From: Aquisalimonas lutea
GTDB taxonomy: Bacteria; Pseudomonadota; Gammaproteobacteria; Nitrococcales; Aquisalimonadaceae
DNA length: 48,889 nucleotides
NCBI RefSeq assembly: GCF_030409225.1
Contig: NZ_JAUFPK010000005.1
Location: 1-48,889, forward strand
Direction of reading: 5' to 3'
Within the stretch, counting starts at the first letter, position 1. Each line of letters starts with the position of its first letter. The notes beneath the pieces were generated by a model. It saw nothing but the letters and a program-made list of their open reading frames with translations. It had not been told where the DNA came from and made no database searches. Positions 19,231 through 27,201 of this stretch are shown here, piece after piece. Made by a program: the position numbers and the translations under genes.

Positions 19231-20436
19231 ATGGACGTGATGACATCGGGTGAGCGACGTACCGCCGCGGGGCTGGCCAGCATTTTCGGCCTGCGCATGT
19301 TCGGCCTGTTCCTGATCCTGCCTGTATTCGCTGTCTACGGTGTCGAGCTGGAAGGGGCGACCCCGGCGCTCATCGGCGTGGCCATCGGTATCTACGGACT
19401 GACGCAGGCCCTGCTGCAGATCCCCATGGGCTTCCTGTCCGACCGCTTCGGCCGCCGGCCGGTGATTCTCGCGGGCCTGCTGGTGTTCGCGGCGGGCAGC
19501 ATGGTTGCCGCCGCCTCCGACCACATCGCCGGGGTGATCGTCGGCCGTGCCCTCCAGGGCGGGGGTGCCATTGCCGCGGCGGTGCTGGCGCTGGCCGCCG
19601 ATCTCACGGAGCCGCGGCAGCGAACCAAGGTCATGGCCGTGATCGGCATGAGCGTGGGCGCGACCTTCCTGCTCGCCATGGGACTCGGGCCCGTTCTCGC
19701 CGGTGTCGGCGGGCTGGCGAGTATCTTCTGGGTGTCCGCCCTGCTCGCCGTGGTCGCCATCGGGCTGTTGTACCGGTTGGTGCCGGCTCCGCCGCCACAG
19801 AGCGTGCAGGCCGATGCCGAACCCGTGCGCAGCCGCTTCGCCGGGGTGCTCCGGGATGCCAACCTGCTGCGGCTGGATCTCGGCATCTTCGTCCTGCATT
19901 TCGTCCTCACGGCCGCCTTCGTGGTGCTGCCGCTCATGCTCCGGGACAGCCTCGGCCTGGCGGTGGGGCAGCACTGGCAGGTCTATGTCCCGGTGCTGGT
20001 GCTCTCGGTGGTCGCCCTGGTGCCCGCGGTCATGGTCAGCGAACGCAGGGGGTGGCACCGGGAAGTGCTGTGCATGGCCGTCGCCGGGCTGACCCTTGCC
20101 CAGGTGGCCATGGGCATCCTCGGGCAAACGCCGGTGTTCCTGCTCGTGGGGCTGTGGCTGTGGTTCGCCGGCTTCAATGTGCTCGAGGCCACCCTGCCGG
20201 CGCTTATATCGCGGTATGCGCCGGCGGAGTCCAAGGGCACGGCGCTGGGCGTCTACGCGACGGCCCAGTTCAGCGGCGCCTTCCTGGGCGGGGTCACCGG
20301 GGGCATCGTTCACGGCACGGCCGGGGTGACCTGGGTTTTCCTGGTGTGCGCGGCGGCCACGCTGGTCTGGCTGGGAAGCCTGCGCGGCATGGGGCAGGTC
20401 CCCGACGCCCGGCACGTCGCGGCCTCCGAGGGATGA
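19231..20436 (+). CDS. MFS transporter, YajR-like
   Basis: The 401-residue protein has about 12 hydrophobic segments. The major-facilitator motif GFLSDRFGRRP is between segments 2 and 3. Its N-terminal half follows E. coli YajR closely in pattern (SGERR...GLRMFGLFLILPV; IGIYGLTQALLQIPMG; GRALQGGGAIAAAVLAL). E. coli YajR has an additional C-terminal soluble YAM domain that is missing here. The substrate is unknown, probably a drug or metabolite/proton antiport. An in-frame ATG at 19240 is an equally good start. It sits between divergent uvrA and ssb, a neighbourhood common in gammaproteobacteria. Confidence 0.9.
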   Translation: MDVMTSGERRTAAGLASIFGLRMFGLFLILPVFAVYGVELEGATPALIGVAIGIYGLTQALLQIPMGFLSDRFGRRPVILAGLLVFAAGSMVAAASDHIAGVIVGRALQGGGAIAAAVLALAADLTEPRQRTKVMAVIGMSVGATFLLAMGLGPVLAGVGGLASIFWVSALLAVVAIGLLYRLVPAPPPQSVQADAEPVRSRFAGVLRDANLLRLDLGIFVLHFVLTAAFVVLPLMLRDSLGLAVGQHWQVYVPVLVLSVVALVPAVMVSERRGWHREVLCMAVAGLTLAQVAMGILGQTPVFLLVGLWLWFAGFNVLEATLPALISRYAPAESKGTALGVYATAQFSGAFLGGVTGGIVHGTAGVTWVFLVCAAATLVWLGSLRGMGQVPDARHVAASEG

Positions 20437-20545
20437 CCGGGATTGCGGCTGTCGTCGGCGGCGCAAACACGCTACATTTCCGGTTCGGGCACGCCAGGGA
20501 AGCGGGGTGCCCGGGCCGAAACCAATATACTGAAGGAGGACTGAC

Positions 20546-20998
20546 ATGGCCCGCGGAGTGAACAAGGTCATCCTGATCGGCAATCTCGGCGCCGATCCCG
20601 AGGTCCGCTACAGCCCCAGCGGGGCGGCGGTGACCAACGTCCGTCTGGCGACCACCGATTCGTGGCGCGACAAGCAGACGGGGGAGCAGCAGGAGCGCAC
20701 CGAGTGGCATCGGGTGGTGTTCTTCGGCAAGCTTGCGGAGATCGCGGGCGAGTACCTGCGCAAGGGCTCCAAGATCTACCTGGAGGGGCGCCTGCAGACC
20801 CGCAAGTGGCAGGGGCAGGACGGCCAGGATCGCTACACCACCGAGGTGGTGGCCGGGGACATGCAGATGCTGGACGGCCGCGGCGGCGGTGGCGGCGGTG
20901 CACCCATGGACGACAGCGGCGGCCGCAGCCAGGGGCAGTCCGCTCCACAGTCGTCCCCCGAGCCCGCGGACGACTTCGACGACGATATTCCCTTCTGA
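20546..20998 (+). CDS. ssb: Single-stranded DNA-binding protein
   Basis: The 150-residue protein has an N-terminal OB fold ([49 protein letters not shown]). A glycine/serine/glutamine-rich linker of about 30 residues follows. The C-terminal acidic tip DFDDDIPF binds SSB-interacting repair and replication proteins. It coats ssDNA during replication, recombination and repair. AGGAGG at 20533-20538 is a strong ribosome binding site. The protein is shorter than E. coli SSB (178), mainly in the linker. It ends 21 bases before the convergent SMP-30 gene. Confidence 0.97.
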   Translation: MARGVNKVILIGNLGADPEVRYSPSGAAVTNVRLATTDSWRDKQTGEQQERTEWHRVVFFGKLAEIAGEYLRKGSKIYLEGRLQTRKWQGQDGQDRYTTEVVAGDMQMLDGRGGGGGGAPMDDSGGRSQGQSAPQSSPEPADDFDDDIPF

Positions 20999-21019
20999 GC
21001 GATTCCTCCCCTCGTACCC

Positions 21020-21919
21020 TCAGGGGATGCCCGCGTGCGGGGCGTCCACGCGGACGGTCCACAGGGCCGCCTCCCGGGCGGCCCGGCGCTTTCGCTCCGA
21101 GGAGTCGGGCGCGCAGCACAGCAGCAGCGTCCGACCGTCGGCGCCGCCGAGCATGCAGGCGAACACGCCAAGCCCGTCGGGGCCGGTCACGGTGTCCACG
21201 ATCTCGCCCCCTTCCGCGACCCGGATGCAGCGCCGGCCCACGGCATCCGCGACCCAGATACAGCCATCGGCATCGAGGCAGCACCCGTCCGGCGCCACGG
21301 CAAGGTGCCGGCGCATCTCGCCGGCAGGATACCGCGTCGGATCCTCCCCGAACTGCGCCCAGGTACGGCGATCCACCAGTTCGCCCTCCCGGGACACGGT
21401 GAACGCCGTCAGCCGGCCGGCGAAGGTCTCGGCGACCACCAGGGTGCCGCCGTCCGGGAAGATCGCCATGCCGTTGGGGAAGTAGAGATCCCCGGCCGCG
21501 GGCATGCTCGTGCCGCCCGGGTCGATGCGCGCCAGCGTGGCCGGGCGCGGGTCGTCCCCGGCCATGAGGTCGAAACCGAAGTTGCCGACCCATGCACGCC
21601 CCGAGGGATCGACCACCATGTCGTTGGCGTGCCCGGTGGCGATCCCGGCGAGGGTGGCGTGCTCCGTGGTCCGGCCGTCGGGCCAGCGACGGAGCACGCA
21701 CTGGTCCCGCATGGATACCGCCAGTAGCGAGTCGTCGGGGAGCCAGCCCAGGCCCGAGGGCCGTCCGGGGACCGTCAGCACCGTCTCCTGCCCGCCGTCC
21801 GGCGCGACCGTGTGGACGGTATGCCGGTAGAAGTCGGACACCCACCAACGACCTTCGTGCCAGCGTGGGGCCTCGAAGAAGCATCCGCCGGTCAGCAAGG
21901 GGGTCGGAGGTGTTGCCAT
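21020..21919 (-). CDS. SMP-30/gluconolactonase family protein
   Basis: The 299-residue protein is a six-bladed beta-propeller of the SMP-30 family, whose members hydrolyse sugar or other lactones using one divalent metal. Likely metal ligands are the Glu in FFEAPRWHEGRWWV (about residue 15), the Asn in HANDMVVDPSGRAWVGNFG and the Asp in WVADAVGRR. I start at the ATG complementary to 21917-21919, preceded on the minus strand by GGGGAGCG. The longer open frame upstream is low-complexity and unlike the family. The substrate cannot be told from sequence. No sugar-metabolism genes are adjacent. Confidence 0.85.
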   Translation of the reverse strand: MATPPTPLLTGGCFFEAPRWHEGRWWVSDFYRHTVHTVAPDGGQETVLTVPGRPSGLGWLPDDSLLAVSMRDQCVLRRWPDGRTTEHATLAGIATGHANDMVVDPSGRAWVGNFGFDLMAGDDPRPATLARIDPGGTSMPAAGDLYFPNGMAIFPDGGTLVVAETFAGRLTAFTVSREGELVDRRTWAQFGEDPTRYPAGEMRRHLAVAPDGCCLDADGCIWVADAVGRRCIRVAEGGEIVDTVTGPDGLGVFACMLGGADGRTLLLCCAPDSSERKRRAAREAALWTVRVDAPHAGIP

Positions 21920-22088
21920 GGGCGCTCCCCGTTGCGTCGATCCACCAGTGTCCCGGGCGTGCGTCTCGCGAGGCGCAGCATTCCGGCTGCAAGGGGGGCC
22001 GGTCAAGCCCGTGTTGCTCATACGGAGCACCGGCTCGTCCGTTGCTGCGCTGCCGCATCGATCGTGCCGGGCAGGACGGCTGTACACC

Positions 22089-22116
22089 TTGCATTTGCTG
22101 CCAGAGTCAGTAATCT
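22089..22116 (+). promoter_or_regulatory. Candidate promoter of the ligase-transporter locus
   Basis: TTGCAT (22089-22094), a 16-base spacer and TAATCT (22111-22116) give a fair sigma-70 match at the edge of the AT-rich island, about 244 bases before the acyl-CoA synthetase start. Motif evidence only. Confidence 0.35.
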
Positions 22117-22189
22117 GAAGGCGTAATAATCATTATAAATGTGGCCAATATAAGAGAACCGGCTGCATAAATCGGGAGGAGAACAAAGG

Positions 22190-22297
22190 ATGTGGCACGC
22201 ATTCGATGCGCGCGCGCCGCGGTCATGCCCTGCACAACGCACACGGGCGATCCGCTTTCCGGTCCTTCTTCCCTTCCGCGTTCTGGAATCCGGCTGA
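22190..22297 (+). CDS. Possible 35-residue leader peptide
   Basis: The ATG at 22190 follows GGGAGGA (22174-22180) at good spacing, in the presumed leader of the downstream operon. The frame encodes MWHAFDARAPRSCPAQRTRA and ends RVLESG, stopping 62 bases before the ligase start. The peptide is arginine/proline-rich, lacks runs of one regulatory amino acid, and resembles no family I know. It is too short for coding statistics by eye, so this may be chance. A role in translation-dependent control of the operon is speculative. Confidence 0.3.
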   Translation: MWHAFDARAPRSCPAQRTRAIRFPVLLPFRVLESG

Positions 22298-22359
22298 GTC
22301 CATGGCACAGTTGTGCCTGCGGGGACTGAATCCGCTAATGTTTGCAAGAGGCTGATGTA

Positions 22360-24315
22360 ATGGCGGAAAGCGCAAGCGAACGCAACGACACCTTCCCCAA
22401 GCTGCTCATCCGCAATGCCCGGGAGCGGCCGCAACGGGCGGCGATGCGCGAGAAGGACCTGGGCATCTGGCAGACCTGGACCTGGAGCCAGGTGCTCGAC
22501 GAGGTGGAGGCCCTGGCCGGGGGGCTCAAGAGCCTGGGCCTGGAGCGCGACGACAAGGTGGCCATCGTCGGCAACAATCGGCCTCAGCTGTACTGGGGGT
22601 TCGCGGCCCCGCAGGCCATGGGTGCGGTGCCCGTGCCGGTCTACCAGGACTCGGTGGCCGACGAGATGCAGTACGTGCTCGATCACGGCGACGTCCGCTT
22701 CGCCTTCGTCGAGGACCAGGAGCAGGTCGACAAGATTCTCTCGGTGAAGGACCAACTGCCGAAGCTCGAGGCGGTCATCTACGAGGATCCCCGCGGCCTG
22801 CACAACTACGACGAGCCCTTTCTCTACTCCCTCGAGGCCGTTCAGGACCAGGGGCGGGCGTACGCTCGCTCCCACGAGGGCTTCTTCCGGGAAGAGGCCG
22901 CCAAGGGGCGGGGCGGCGACCTGTCGGTCATCGTCTACACCTCCGGGACCACCGGCCGCCCGAAGGGCGTGATGCTCAGCTATGACAATCTGCTCAAGTC
23001 CGCCGAGCACGCCGTGAAGTTCGATGGCCTGACCGAGAACGACGAAACCCTGGCCTACCTGCCCATGGCCTGGGTGGGCGATCACTTCCTCACCTACTGC
23101 CAGGGGTTTCTGGCGGGGTTCTGCCTGAACTGCCCGGAGTCGCCGGATACCGTCATGACGGATCTGCGCGAGATCGGGCCGTCCTACTTCTTCGCTCCGC
23201 CGCGCACCTGGGAGAACCTGATCACCAACGTCATGGTGCGCATGGAGGACGCCAGCCGGATCAAGCAGCGGATTTTCCACTACTACCTGCGGCTTGCCCG
23301 CCGGGTGGGCGTGGATATCCTCGAAGGCAAGCCGGTTTCCACCGCTGACCGGATCAACTACGCCATCGGCAACCTGCTGGTCTACGGACCGCTGCGCAAC
23401 GTCCTCGGCTTCTCGCGGATCCGTGTCGCCTACACCGCCGGCGAGGCGATCGGTCCGGATATCTTCGATTTCTTCCGCTCCATCGGCGTCAACCTGAAGC
23501 AGCTCTACGGCCAGACCGAGTGCTCGGTGTACCTGTGCCTGCAAACGGACGACGACGTGCGCCCCGATACCGTCGGCCCCCCTGGCGAGGGCGTGGAGAT
23601 CCGGCTCGACGATAACGGTGAGGTGCTCTACCGCAGCCCCGGGGTGTTCATGGGCTACTACAAGAACGACGAGGAGACGCAGAAGACCAAGACCCCCGAA
23701 GGCTGGGTGCACAGCGGCGATGCCGGGCTGTTCACCGAGGATGGGCACCTGCGCATCATCGACCGCGCCAAGGATGTGGGGCGACTCAACGACGGCACGA
23801 TGTTCAGCCCGAAGTTCGTGGAGAACAAGCTCAAGTTCCACCCGCACATCATGGAGGCGGTGGCATTCGGGCACGAGCGCGAGTCGGTGATGGCGTTCAT
23901 CAATATCGACTTCGAGGCGCTCAGCAACTGGGCCGAGCGCGAGAACATCACCTTTACCGGCTACGTGGACCTGGCCGGGCGACCGGAGGTCTACGACCTG
24001 ATCCGCCAGGAGGTCGAGGCGGTGAATCGCGATCTCGCCTCCGACCCGGAGCTTGCCCCCATCCAGATCACCCGCTTTGTCATCCTGCACAAGGAGCTGG
24101 ACCCGGACGACGGCGAGATCACCCGGACCCGCAAGGTGCGGCGGCGGATCATCAACGAGCGCTACGGCGAGCTCATCGAGGCCCTCTACCGGGGCGACGA
24201 GAGCGTCCAGTTCGAGGTGCCCGTCACCTACGAGGACGGCAGCACCGGTGTCCTCGGCGCGACGCTGCGGATCAGCGACGCGACCACCTACCAGCCCATG
24301 AGCAAGGCAGGATAA
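22360..24315 (+). CDS. AMP-dependent acyl-CoA synthetase (long-chain/FadD15-like)
   Basis: The 651-residue enzyme is of the adenylate-forming ligase family. The phosphate-binding loop YTSGTTGRPKG is at residues 193-203, GQTEC near 384-388 and SGDAG near 451-455, followed by the hinge region (RIIDRAKDVG). Its size and GDLSVIVYTSGTT pattern resemble the long FadD15/bubblegum-type synthetases. It should activate a carboxylic acid to its CoA thioester with ATP. The ATG at 22360 follows AAGAGG, and a TTG 18 bases upstream is less likely. It is 6 bases from the transporter ATPase gene, which suggests activation of an imported acid (inference). Confidence 0.92.
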   Translation: MAESASERNDTFPKLLIRNARERPQRAAMREKDLGIWQTWTWSQVLDEVEALAGGLKSLGLERDDKVAIVGNNRPQLYWGFAAPQAMGAVPVPVYQDSVADEMQYVLDHGDVRFAFVEDQEQVDKILSVKDQLPKLEAVIYEDPRGLHNYDEPFLYSLEAVQDQGRAYARSHEGFFREEAAKGRGGDLSVIVYTSGTTGRPKGVMLSYDNLLKSAEHAVKFDGLTENDETLAYLPMAWVGDHFLTYCQGFLAGFCLNCPESPDTVMTDLREIGPSYFFAPPRTWENLITNVMVRMEDASRIKQRIFHYYLRLARRVGVDILEGKPVSTADRINYAIGNLLVYGPLRNVLGFSRIRVAYTAGEAIGPDIFDFFRSIGVNLKQLYGQTECSVYLCLQTDDDVRPDTVGPPGEGVEIRLDDNGEVLYRSPGVFMGYYKNDEETQKTKTPEGWVHSGDAGLFTEDGHLRIIDRAKDVGRLNDGTMFSPKFVENKLKFHPHIMEAVAFGHERESVMAFINIDFEALSNWAERENITFTGYVDLAGRPEVYDLIRQEVEAVNRDLASDPELAPIQITRFVILHKELDPDDGEITRTRKVRRRIINERYGELIEALYRGDESVQFEVPVTYEDGSTGVLGATLRISDATTYQPMSKAG

Positions 24316-24321
24316 GACTCC

Positions 24322-25143
24322 ATGGCAGCACAACCCCAGGAAAGCGCCGGCGCCGCCCGTGCCGGAGAGAGCCTGCTGAAGGTCGAGGACGTGCAGCTCT
24401 CGTTCGGCGGCGTGCACGCGCTGCGCAACGTGAGCTTCGAGATCCGCCGCCGGCAGATCTTCTCCATTATCGGCCCCAACGGTGCGGGCAAGTCGTCCAT
24501 GCTCAACTGCATCAACGGCTTCTACCAGCCCAGCGCCGGCACGATCACCTACAAGGGCGAGCCGCGCAAGCAGATGCGGCCGTACCAGGCCGCCAGCCAG
24601 GGCATCGCCCGGACGTTCCAGAACATCGCCCTGTTCACGGGCATGAGCACGCTCGACAACATCATGACCGGGCGCCACCTCAAGGCACAGTCGACGCTGG
24701 TGGAGAACGCCCTGTGGATCGGCCGTGCCCGGCGCGAGGAGATGGCGCACCGGCACTTCTGCGAGGAGATTATCGATTTCCTGGAGATCCAGCAGCACCG
24801 CAAGACCCCGGTGGGAACACTGCCCTACGGCCTGCAGAAGCGCGTCGAGCTCGGGCGGGCGCTGGCGGCGGAGCCGGAGCTGCTGCTCCTGGACGAGCCC
24901 ATGGCCGGCATGAACCTGGAGGAGAAGCAGGACATGGCCCGCTTCATCCTCGACGTCAATGACCAGTACGGCATGACCATCGCCCTGATCGAGCACGACA
25001 TGGCCGTGGTCATGGACCTCTCCGACCGCATCGTGGTGCTCGACCACGGCGAGAAGATCGGCGAGGGCACACCCGACGAAGTGAGCTCCGATCCCCGGGT
25101 CATCGAGGCCTACCTGGGTACGCAACAGGAAGAGGAGGCCTGA
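24322..25143 (+). CDS. livG: Branched-chain-amino-acid-type ABC transporter, ATP-binding protein (LivG-like)
   Basis: The 273-residue ATPase has Walker A GPNGAGKSS at residues 51-59 and the LivG-type signature LPYGLQKRVELGRAL in place of canonical LSGGQ. The Walker B LLLLDEPMAGMN and H-loop IEHDM follow. It energises one half of a HAAT-family importer with the permeases that follow. It lies 6 bases after the ligase gene and 2 before the permease. The substrate may be an amino acid or, given the flanking ligases, a carboxylic acid. The symbol reflects family, not proven substrate. Confidence 0.9.
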   Translation: MAAQPQESAGAARAGESLLKVEDVQLSFGGVHALRNVSFEIRRRQIFSIIGPNGAGKSSMLNCINGFYQPSAGTITYKGEPRKQMRPYQAASQGIARTFQNIALFTGMSTLDNIMTGRHLKAQSTLVENALWIGRARREEMAHRHFCEEIIDFLEIQQHRKTPVGTLPYGLQKRVELGRALAAEPELLLLDEPMAGMNLEEKQDMARFILDVNDQYGMTIALIEHDMAVVMDLSDRIVVLDHGEKIGEGTPDEVSSDPRVIEAYLGTQQEEEA

Positions 25144-25145
25144 CC

Positions 25146-26030
25146 ATGGCGTTTTTCATCGAGGTACTGGTCGGCGGCCTGCTGGCGGGGTTGATGTACT
25201 CCCTCGTCGCCCTGGGCTTCGTGCTGATCTTCAAGGCCTCCGGCATCTTCAATTTCGCCCAGGCGGCGATGGTGCTGTTCGCCGCCATGTTCATCGCCGG
25301 CATGAGCGGTGAGTGGGGTGTGCCGCTGTGGCTGGCGATACCCATCACCATCGTCCTCATGATCGGCGTTGCCTGGGTGGTGGAACGCGTAGTGCTGCGG
25401 CCCCTGGTCAACCAGGAGCCGATCGTGATGTTCATGTCCACCATCGGCATCTTCTTCTGCCTCATCGGCATCGCCGAGATCTTCTGGGGCAGCAGCTCCC
25501 GGACGCTGGATGTGGGCATTCCGCGGGATCCCATCTTCGTCGGCAACATGCTCTTCCAGACCTACGATCTGGTGGCCGGCGGCATCGCCGTCGTGCTGGT
25601 TCTGCTTCTGGCCGCGTTCGCCCAGTGGACCCGCATGGGCCGGGTGCTGCGGGCAGTGGCGGACGACCACCAGGCCGCCCAGGCGGTGGGGATCCGCCTG
25701 AGCACCGTCTGGGTGGTGGTGTGGTCCATCGCCGGCTTCGTGGCGGTCGTGGCGGGCGTGGTCTGGGGCGGCAACCTGGGCGTGCAGCCGGTGATGGTCG
25801 ATGTGGCCTTCAAGGCGCTGCCGGTGCTGCTGCTGGGCGGGCTCACCTCCATCCCGGGCGCCATCGTCGCGGGCCTGATCATCGGCGGGGGCGAGGCGCT
25901 GGCCGAGGTCTACCTGGGCCCGATCATCGGTGGCGGCATTCAGGACTGGTTTGCCTACATGATCGCCATGGCCTTCATGGTGTATCGCCCGGAAGGCATG
26001 TTCGGCGAAAAGATCATCGAAAGGATCTGA
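25146..26030 (+). CDS. livH: Branched-chain-amino-acid-type ABC transporter permease (LivH-like)
   Basis: The 294-residue membrane protein has about eight hydrophobic segments. The LivH hallmark YSLVALGFVLIFKASGIFNF is near residues 18-37. A cytoplasmic coupling region (DDHQAAQAVGI) and the GLTSIPGAIVAGLIIGGGEA C-terminal part follow. It forms the inner-membrane channel with the LivM-like protein encoded 4 bases downstream. It starts 2 bases after the livG stop, so the genes are tightly coupled. Confidence 0.9.
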   Translation: MAFFIEVLVGGLLAGLMYSLVALGFVLIFKASGIFNFAQAAMVLFAAMFIAGMSGEWGVPLWLAIPITIVLMIGVAWVVERVVLRPLVNQEPIVMFMSTIGIFFCLIGIAEIFWGSSSRTLDVGIPRDPIFVGNMLFQTYDLVAGGIAVVLVLLLAAFAQWTRMGRVLRAVADDHQAAQAVGIRLSTVWVVVWSIAGFVAVVAGVVWGGNLGVQPVMVDVAFKALPVLLLGGLTSIPGAIVAGLIIGGGEALAEVYLGPIIGGGIQDWFAYMIAMAFMVYRPEGMFGEKIIERI

Positions 26031-26034
26031 CTGC

Positions 26035-27093
26035 ATGATTTACCGTGAATCCGGACAGTTCAAGACGACCTACGCGGCCGACCAGGCCATGCTGCCGATC
26101 CTGCAGGACAAGATCTTCGTCCTGGCGGTGATCGCCCTGGCCGTGGCGCTGCCGTTCCTGGTCTCCAACTACGTGATCCAGGCGCTGCTGCTGCCGTTCC
26201 TGATCTATTCCCTCGCGGCGATCGGGCTCAACATCCTGGTGGGCTACTGCGGCCAGATCTCCTTGGGCACGGGCGGATTCATGGCGGTGGGGGCCTTCGC
26301 CGCCTGGAATATCCTCACCCGCATGCCGGAGATGCCCATCCTGGTCGGGTTCGTCCTCGGCGCGCTGTGCGCCTCCGGCGCCGGGGTGCTCTTCGGGCTG
26401 CCGGCGTTGCGGATCAAGGGCTTCTATCTCGCCGTCACCACCCTGGCGGCCCAGTTCTTCCTGGTCTGGCTGCTGCAGCGACCCTTCTTTGTCGACTACA
26501 GCGCCACCGGCGTGATTTCGGCCCAGGAAATCCAGCTACTCGGCTGGACCGTGGACAGCGGTATCGACAAGTACCTGTTCGCCCTTGCGGTGGTCGTCAT
26601 CATGGCACTCGTCGCCAAGAACCTGGTGCGCAGCTCCACCGGCCGCAAGTGGATGGCCATCCGCGACATGGACGTGGCCGCCGAGATCATCGGCATCCGG
26701 CCCATGATGACCAAGCTCAAGGCGTTCGCCGTGAGCTCGTTCTTCGTGGGCCTCGCCGGGATTCTCTGGGCCTATCTGTACCTGGGCCAGCTCGAGGCCA
26801 ACGCCTTCGACATCTACACCTCGTTCGACGTGCTGTTCATGGTGATCATCGGCGGCCTGGGCTCGATCCTGGGCAGCTTTCTCGGGGCGGCCTTCGTGGT
26901 CCTGGTGCCGATCTTTCTCAACATCGTGCCGGGCTGGCTGGGGCTGCCCCTGGATACGGCCATGGTCAGCTACATCGAGGTGTTCACGTTCGGCGCGCTG
27001 ATCATCTTCTTCCTGATCGTCGAGCCGCACGGGCTGGCCCGGCTGTGGACCATCGCCAAGCAGAAGCTGCGCTTGTGGCCCTTCCCGTACTAA
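26035..27093 (+). CDS. livM: Branched-chain-amino-acid-type ABC transporter permease (LivM-like)
   Basis: The 352-residue membrane protein contains the LivM pattern SLAAIGLNILVGYCGQISLG near residues 60-79, and FGLPALRIKGFYLAVTTLAA. The coupling segment GRKWMAIRDMDVAAEIIGI and GGLGSILGSFLGA follow. A soluble N-terminal stretch of about 30 residues precedes the first membrane segment. It is the second permease of the importer. About 90 bases separate it from the binding-protein gene. Confidence 0.9.
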   Translation: MIYRESGQFKTTYAADQAMLPILQDKIFVLAVIALAVALPFLVSNYVIQALLLPFLIYSLAAIGLNILVGYCGQISLGTGGFMAVGAFAAWNILTRMPEMPILVGFVLGALCASGAGVLFGLPALRIKGFYLAVTTLAAQFFLVWLLQRPFFVDYSATGVISAQEIQLLGWTVDSGIDKYLFALAVVVIMALVAKNLVRSSTGRKWMAIRDMDVAAEIIGIRPMMTKLKAFAVSSFFVGLAGILWAYLYLGQLEANAFDIYTSFDVLFMVIIGGLGSILGSFLGAAFVVLVPIFLNIVPGWLGLPLDTAMVSYIEVFTFGALIIFFLIVEPHGLARLWTIAKQKLRLWPFPY

Positions 27094-27201
27094 TCTGGAG
27101 GGGCCCGGTCCGGAAGGGTTTCTGGAGGGTATGACGCGGCCGGCCGGTCGCGTTATTGGGAGCGTCAAACGGGTCTGGGTACCCGTATGGAGGAGAAAGC
27201 A

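Larger units (their letters stand above)
21920..22359. other. Long intergenic region with AT-rich island before the ligase-transporter locus
   Basis: This 440-base divergent region separates the SMP-30 gene (minus) from the acyl-CoA synthetase gene (plus). It contains an AT-rich island at about 22109-22172, exceptional in this GC-rich window. On the plus strand the island has TAATCT and TAATAAT, and on the minus strand TATAAT at 22137-22132. A short ORF with a good ribosome binding site lies at 22190-22297. Otherwise I see no gene. It is a likely control region for both flanking genes. Confidence 0.6.

Noticed and set aside
20526-20531. TATACT as a -10 box for ssb
   Set aside because: It lies only a few bases before the ribosome binding site, so a transcript from it would lack a usable leader. 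No -35 is present.
22018-25125. A 1035-codon open frame on the minus strand opposite the ligase and LivG genes
   Set aside because: It is a GC-rich antisense shadow. The plus-strand frames match known families with all motifs, and the minus-strand protein is low-complexity with no family features. The same applies to minus 30187-33558 and plus 37076-40375.
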